Shown in pieces: positions 8,152 to 11,635 of a stretch of 11,635 nucleotides of DNA. Origin of the DNA: Pseudomonadota bacterium (GTDB lineage Bacteria > Pseudomonadota > Alphaproteobacteria > Parvibaculales > Parvibaculaceae). The first letter of the stretch is position 1, and every line of letters starts with the position of its first letter. The stretch lies in NCBI GenBank assembly GCA_021780275.1, contig JAJXZC010000103.1:1-11635 (forward strand). Direction: 5' to 3'. Below the pieces are notes generated by a model. That model was not told where the DNA came from. It saw only the letters and a list, made by a program, of their open reading frames with translations, and searched no databases. Made by a program: the position numbers and the translations under genes.

Positions 8152-9611
8152 TGGCAGGAAATATTGCGAAGGTCGCCGGCGTCGAAATCTCGACCGATCA
8201 CTGGATCGGCGGGCGGCGCGTCACCTCGTCACGAAAATTCGCGGACCTCTCGCCGATCGACGGCTCGCATCTCGCCGACGTCGCGGCGGGCGGCAAGGTG
8301 GAAGTCGATCAGGCGGTCGCCGCCGCACGCAAGGCGTTTCCGGCCTGGGCGGCCCTCGGGCCGAAGGGCCGTTTGCCGATCCTGAAGCGCTTTGCGGAAG
8401 GTATCAGAGCACGGGCGAACGAGCTTGCCGCCGTCGAGACGATGGACAATGGCTCGCTGCTCATCGGCAATGTTCATCGTGTCGTGCCCCGCGCCGCGCA
8501 GAACATCGAATTCTTTGCCGAATGGGCGCTGACGCTCCGGGGCCATTCGATCGACTCGCCCGAAGTCGTCAATCATGTGCGTTACGATCCGGCCGGCGTC
8601 GCGGCCTTGATCACGCCCTGGAACGCACCCTTGATGCTGACGACCTGGAAGGTCGGCCCGGCGCTCGCCGCCGGCAACACCGTCGTCGTCAAGCCGCCGG
8701 AATGGGCGCCGCTCACCTGCTCGCTGATGGCCGACATTGCCCATGCGGCGGGCGTACCGGCAGGCGTTCTCAATGTCGTGCAGGGGATCGGTGAGGAGGC
8801 GGGCGATGCGCTCGTCAATCATCCCGATGTCGACCGCATCAGCTTCACCGGGTCGACCGACACGGCGAAAATCATCGGCCAGGCCGCGGCGCGCTCGATC
8901 ACGCCGATGAGCGCCGAGCTCGGCGGCAAGTCGCCCTTCATCGTTTGCGCCGATGCCGATCTCGACGCCGCCGCTCAGACAGTCGCCGCGCAATACATGA
9001 ATGCGGGTCAGGTCTGCCTCGCCGGCACGCGCATCATGGTCGAAAAGTCGATCGAGCCGGGCTTTCTCGAAAAGGTGCGCACGGCTGCGAGCCACATGGT
9101 CGTCGGCGATCCGCGCGACAAGGACACGCGCGTCGGACCGCTGATCACCAAGGAGCATTTCGAACGCGTCGCCGGCTTCGTCGAGCGGGCGAAGGCGGAC
9201 GGCGCCGTGCCGCTCTGGGGCGGCAGCCGCGCGAATTTCGGCGAGCTTTACTTCCAGCCGACGCTATTCGCCAACGTCAATCCGTCGCTCGAAATCGCCC
9301 AGCGCGAGGTCTTCGGCCCGGTGCTCACCTGGCAGAGTTTTTCCGACGATGACGAAGTGATCGAACTTGCCAACAACACGAAATACGGCCTGGCGGCGAC
9401 GCTTTTCAGCGGCAACGAGGCGCGCGCGACCGCGATCGCCTCGCGGGTTGTGGCGGGCACCGTCTGGGTCAACTGCTTCTTCGTTCGCGATCTCGCGGCG
9501 CCCTTCGGCGGAAGCCGCGATTCAGGCATCGGCCGCGAAGGCGGAACCTGGAGCTTCGACTTCTATACCGACATAAAGAACATATCGGTCCGCAAAGGAT
9601 CGTTTGCCTGA
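8151..9611 (+). CDS. Aldehyde dehydrogenase, HpaE-like (ring-cleavage semialdehyde dehydrogenase)
   Basis: This 486-residue NAD(P)-dependent aldehyde dehydrogenase has all the catalytic residues. Asn158 is in TPWNAP, the general-base Glu256 in ELGGKSP, and the nucleophile Cys289 in GQVCLAGTR. KPPEWAP and FTGSTDTAK form the cofactor site. The C-terminal VNCFFVRDLAAPFGGSRDSGIGREGG resembles 5-carboxymethyl-2-hydroxymuconate semialdehyde and 2-hydroxymuconate semialdehyde dehydrogenases. It should oxidise the aldehyde made by the extradiol dioxygenase encoded next door to a dicarboxylate. The ATG at 8151 overlaps the preceding TGA and has GGAGG at 8139-8143, which makes a GTG at 8148 unnecessary. 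The presence of a dehydrogenase rather than a C-C hydrolase implies that ring opening yields an aldehyde, not a ketone. Confidence 0.92.
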   Translation: MAGNIAKVAGVEISTDHWIGGRRVTSSRKFADLSPIDGSHLADVAAGGKVEVDQAVAAARKAFPAWAALGPKGRLPILKRFAEGIRARANELAAVETMDNGSLLIGNVHRVVPRAAQNIEFFAEWALTLRGHSIDSPEVVNHVRYDPAGVAALITPWNAPLMLTTWKVGPALAAGNTVVVKPPEWAPLTCSLMADIAHAAGVPAGVLNVVQGIGEEAGDALVNHPDVDRISFTGSTDTAKIIGQAAARSITPMSAELGGKSPFIVCADADLDAAAQTVAAQYMNAGQVCLAGTRIMVEKSIEPGFLEKVRTAASHMVVGDPRDKDTRVGPLITKEHFERVAGFVERAKADGAVPLWGGSRANFGELYFQPTLFANVNPSLEIAQREVFGPVLTWQSFSDDDEVIELANNTKYGLAATLFSGNEARATAIASRVVAGTVWVNCFFVRDLAAPFGGSRDSGIGREGGTWSFDFYTDIKNISVRKGSFA

Positions 9612-9624
9612 GGGAGGAACGGCT

Positions 9625-10533
9625 ATGGTTCAGATCACGGAACTCGGCTATGCGGGGCTCGGCGTCAAAAGCCTCGAGCAGTGGAAGAAATATGCTTCGG
9701 ACATTCTGGGCTTCGAGGTCGCCGACGAAGGCGAGGCGGGACGCTGCTACCTGCGCATGGACTACTGGCATCATCGTCTGATCCTCGAGGAAGACGGAAA
9801 GGACGATCTCAACTACCTCGGCTTCCGCGTCGCGGGCGTCGAGGAGTTCCGCGAGATGAAGAAGCAGCTCGAAGCCGCCGGCGTGAAGGTCCGGGTCGGC
9901 ACGCCCGCCGAGGCCGACGATCGGCGTGTGCTCGAGATCATGAAGCTCGACGATGCGAGCGGTTTTCCGATCGAGATATTCCACGGGCCGCAAATCCAGG
10001 CCGACAAGCCTTTCCACCCCGGGCGGCGCATGCATGGCCGCTTCAAGACGGGCGACGGCGGGCTCGGCCATCTCATCCAGCGCGAGACGGTCGGCCTCGA
10101 AAAGACCTATGAGTTCTACAAGCTCCTCGGCATGCGCGGCGGCATCGAATACCGCATTCCCTTCCCGGGTCTGCCGCGGCCTTTCGACCTCATGTTCCTT
10201 CACTGCAACAGCCGCGACCACACGGTCGCCTTCGGACCGCCCGGCGAGAAGCGCATCAACCACATGATGTTCGAGGTCGAGAATTTCGACGACGTCGGGC
10301 TCGCCTATGAAATCGTACAGCAAAACGACATTCCGGTGACGATTGCGCCCGGGCGCCATGCCAACGATCACATGTATTCCTTCTACTTCCTGAATCCGTC
10401 GGGCTGGATGTGCGAGATCGGCTGGGGCGCGCGGCCGGCCACGCATCAGTCCGAATATTACCAGCGCGACACCTACGGACATCAGCCGGTGGCGGGTGTC
10501 ATGAAAGGCGTCATGGAAGTCGCCGCCGAATAA
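9625..10533 (+). CDS. Type I extradiol ring-cleavage dioxygenase, BphC/catechol 2,3-dioxygenase-like
   Basis: This 302-residue vicinal oxygen chelate (glyoxalase-fold) protein has a two-domain layout and the length of BphC-type enzymes. The Fe(II) ligands are readable: His149 in GLGHLIQ, His213 in INHMMFE and Glu264 in MCEIGWG. The second-shell residues are also conserved: His199 in FLHCNSRDHTVAF, and His245 and Tyr254 in GRHANDHMYSFYF. It cleaves a catechol beside its hydroxyls with O2. GGAGG at 9613-9617 fixes the ATG at 9625; an upstream TTG at 9604 is not needed. It follows the dehydrogenase gene by 13 bases. The E. coli homoprotocatechuate dioxygenase belongs to an unrelated class III fold, so this is a replacement in an otherwise hpa-like set. 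Substrate preference is unknown. Confidence 0.92.
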   Translation: MVQITELGYAGLGVKSLEQWKKYASDILGFEVADEGEAGRCYLRMDYWHHRLILEEDGKDDLNYLGFRVAGVEEFREMKKQLEAAGVKVRVGTPAEADDRRVLEIMKLDDASGFPIEIFHGPQIQADKPFHPGRRMHGRFKTGDGGLGHLIQRETVGLEKTYEFYKLLGMRGGIEYRIPFPGLPRPFDLMFLHCNSRDHTVAFGPPGEKRINHMMFEVENFDDVGLAYEIVQQNDIPVTIAPGRHANDHMYSFYFLNPSGWMCEIGWGARPATHQSEYYQRDTYGHQPVAGVMKGVMEVAAE

Positions 10534-10536
10534 TTG

Positions 10537-10568
10537 TCCGCCGCTTCCCCCGATATACGGGCGGCGGA
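10537..10568 (+). other. Stem-loop after the dioxygenase gene
   Basis: TCCGCCGC (10537-10544) pairs with GCGGCGGA (10561-10568), and an inner CCCG/CGGG can extend the fold. No T-tract follows. It starts four bases after the TAA stop and is the first of two tandem hairpins. Confidence 0.45.
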
Positions 10569-10572
10569 TATT

Positions 10573-10615
10573 GCCGGGGAGCCTGTCGGATCGGCTCCCC
10601 GGCTATTTCAATTTA
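10573..10615 (+). terminator. Strong hairpin, terminator-like or attenuating, inside the operon
   Basis: GCCGGGGAGCC (10573-10583) pairs perfectly with GGCTCCCCGGC (10593-10603) around a 9-base loop. It is followed by TATTTCAATTT, a discontinuous T-rich tail. It lies between two genes on the same strand that look functionally linked, so partial termination, an mRNA processing or stability boundary, or a sub-operon end are all possible. No clear promoter follows before the ATG at 10636. Confidence 0.55.
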
Positions 10616-10635
10616 AAAAAGAGTGGGAGGGATGA

Positions 10636-11466
10636 ATGTCTGTGTTGAATGGCCCGCGCGATGAGTGGCGGCGCATCCTGCATGAGGGAACGCCGAAATG
10701 GGTGCGGCCGGAAGGCGACAGGCTGCGGCTTGGCGACGGGCGTCTGGTGCCAGATGCCGAGGCGATTTATCTGCCGCCTTGCGATCCGACCAAGATCATC
10801 TGCATTCATCTGAACTACGACTCCCGCCGTGTCGAGTTCAAGGCGCCGCCGCTCGTCACGCCAACCTACTTCCAGAAGCCACTGACGACGCTCAATTCCC
10901 ATCGCGGCTTTCTCAACCGGCCGGCGAACTGCAAGTACCTCAATTATGAAGGCGAGATCGCGGCGATCGTTGGCAAGCCGATGCGCAATGTCGCGCGCGA
11001 AGATGTCTGGGACTATCTCGCGGGCTTCGCACCGGCGAACGACGTCGGTGCGCAGGATTTCCGCGACACCGATGCGGGCTCCATGCTGCGCGTGAAGGGG
11101 CAGGACGGCTTCTGCCCGGTCGGCCCCGGCATTGTCAGGGGCGTCGACATCCGCAAAGAGCGTGTGCGCACCTATATCAACGGCAAGATGGTGCAGGATG
11201 GGCCGGTCAGCGAGATGACCTTCCCGATCGACTACATCTTCGCCGATCTCTCCCGCCACATCACCTTCCTGCCGGGCGACATCGTGCTGACCGGCACGCC
11301 GGCGAATTCGCGGCCGATGAACCCGGGCGACGTCGTCGAGGTCGAGGTGACGGGCGTTGGCAAGGTCACCAACACGGTGCAGGAGGTCCCGGCACCCGCT
11401 CACAAGGTCGGCCATGAGCCCACGGATACCGAGATAGTTCGTCGCGTTGCTCTCGGGCAATTCTGA
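10636..11466 (+). CDS. Fumarylacetoacetate hydrolase (FAH) family protein, HpaG-like
   Basis: This 276-residue FAH-fold enzyme, of usual length, probably decarboxylates, isomerises or hydrolyses the product formed by the aldehyde dehydrogenase. The metal site is visible as Glu105-x-Glu107 in [12 protein letters not shown] with Asp136 in [27 protein letters not shown] and [20 protein letters not shown] are the conserved lid and core segments of the HpaG/5-carboxymethyl-2-oxo-hex-3-ene-dioate decarboxylase group. [14 protein letters not shown] is the N-terminal core strand. GGGAGG at 10625-10630 selects the ATG at 10636 over an out-of-frame ATG at 10632. It follows a strong hairpin and is 11 bases from the aldolase gene. 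Related enzymes cleave acylpyruvates, so hydrolase activity cannot be excluded. Confidence 0.9.
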
Positions 11467-11477
11467 GGGATATGAAA

Positions 11478-11635
11478 ATGGCGGAAGCCGTGTCTCTGAA
11501 ATCGCGTTGGGCGGCTGGAGAGGTGACATTCGGCGCCTGGTGCATGATGCCCGGCGCGCTCGGAGTCGAGGCCGTTTCGTCGCTTGGCTTCGACTGGATA
11601 CTCGTCGATATGCAGCATGGCTGCATGGACTACGG
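11478..11635 (+). CDS. HpcH/HpaI-family aldolase, N-terminal part (cut by window edge)
   Basis: About 52 residues are visible. The start is [21 protein letters not shown], then [24 protein letters not shown], which matches the first two strands of class II pyruvate aldolases of the HpcH/HpaI (2,4-dihydroxyhept-2-ene-1,7-dioate aldolase) superfamily. In E. coli HpcH the equivalent of DMQHG reads D-x-E-H, so Glu is replaced by Gln here, as in a subset of the family. GAGGGA at 11465-11470 overlaps the FAH stop codon and is 7 bases from the ATG at 11478. The ATG at 11472 is only 1 base from it and is rejected. It would split the last pathway intermediate into pyruvate and an aldehyde. The rest lies outside the window. 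Confidence 0.85.

Noticed and set aside
8229..9158. Minus-strand open frame of 309 codons
   Set aside because: It is antisense to the aldehyde dehydrogenase with its full catalytic set, and has no family features.
9469..10482. Minus-strand open frame of 337 codons
   Set aside because: It is antisense to the extradiol dioxygenase, whose metal ligands are all intact, and has no recognisable domain.
10603..11529. Minus-strand open frame of 308 codons
   Set aside because: It is antisense to the FAH-family gene and has an Arg/His/Asp-rich composition typical of a shadow frame.

Overview
The window looks like catabolic DNA from a GC-rich proteobacterium, most likely an alphaproteobacterium of the kind that degrades hydrocarbons or aromatics. 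The basis is the tightly packed genes, strong GGAGG ribosome sites, G/C-rich third codon positions and the enzyme families present. The genus cannot be fixed from the sequence. No tRNA, rRNA, CRISPR array, IS element or transposase is visible.

Left part (1-5498, all on +): the last 44 codons of an unidentified gene (3-137), then a flavin-dependent oxidoreductase of the nitronate monooxygenase family (253-1386), a hotdog thioesterase (1438-1884), a type I Baeyer-Villiger monooxygenase (2043-3677), a CYP153-like cytochrome P450 (3810-5063) and its probable [2Fe-2S] ferredoxin (5172-5498). A near-consensus sigma70-type promoter (TTGACA, 17 bp, TATTAT) lies before the P450. Two short hairpins separate the P450 from the ferredoxin. 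Together these encode oxygenation of an aliphatic, alicyclic or side-chain carbon, Baeyer-Villiger oxidation of a ketone, and thioester hydrolysis.

Middle (5499-6669): a short convergent gap, a TetR-family regulator on the minus strand (5682-6410), and a 259-bp divergent control region. That region holds a TTGACA box, the 6-bp-arm inverted repeat ACTCAT-AA-ATGAGT, and a 16-bp perfect palindrome (ACATCCGGCCGGATGT) with a third inverted half-site in the leader of the next operon.

Right part (6670-11635, all on +): an operon resembling the homoprotocatechuate (hpa) meta-cleavage pathway. It encodes an HpaB-like flavin-dependent phenol ortho-hydroxylase, an HpaE-like semialdehyde dehydrogenase, a BphC-type extradiol ring-cleavage dioxygenase, an FAH-family isomerase/decarboxylase/hydrolase, and the start of an HpcH/HpaI-family aldolase cut by the window edge. 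The order of chemistry would be phenol to catechol to ring-opened semialdehyde to dicarboxylate to decarboxylated or isomerised product to aldol cleavage. Two tandem stem-loops, the second terminator-like, sit inside this operon before the FAH gene.

The juxtaposition suggests, but does not prove, one regulated pathway in which the left module processes a side chain or ring and the right module opens the resulting phenol. The true substrate is unknown. Expected partners not seen here are a ferredoxin reductase, a flavin reductase for the HpaB-like enzyme, and a hydratase/isomerase for the meta pathway.
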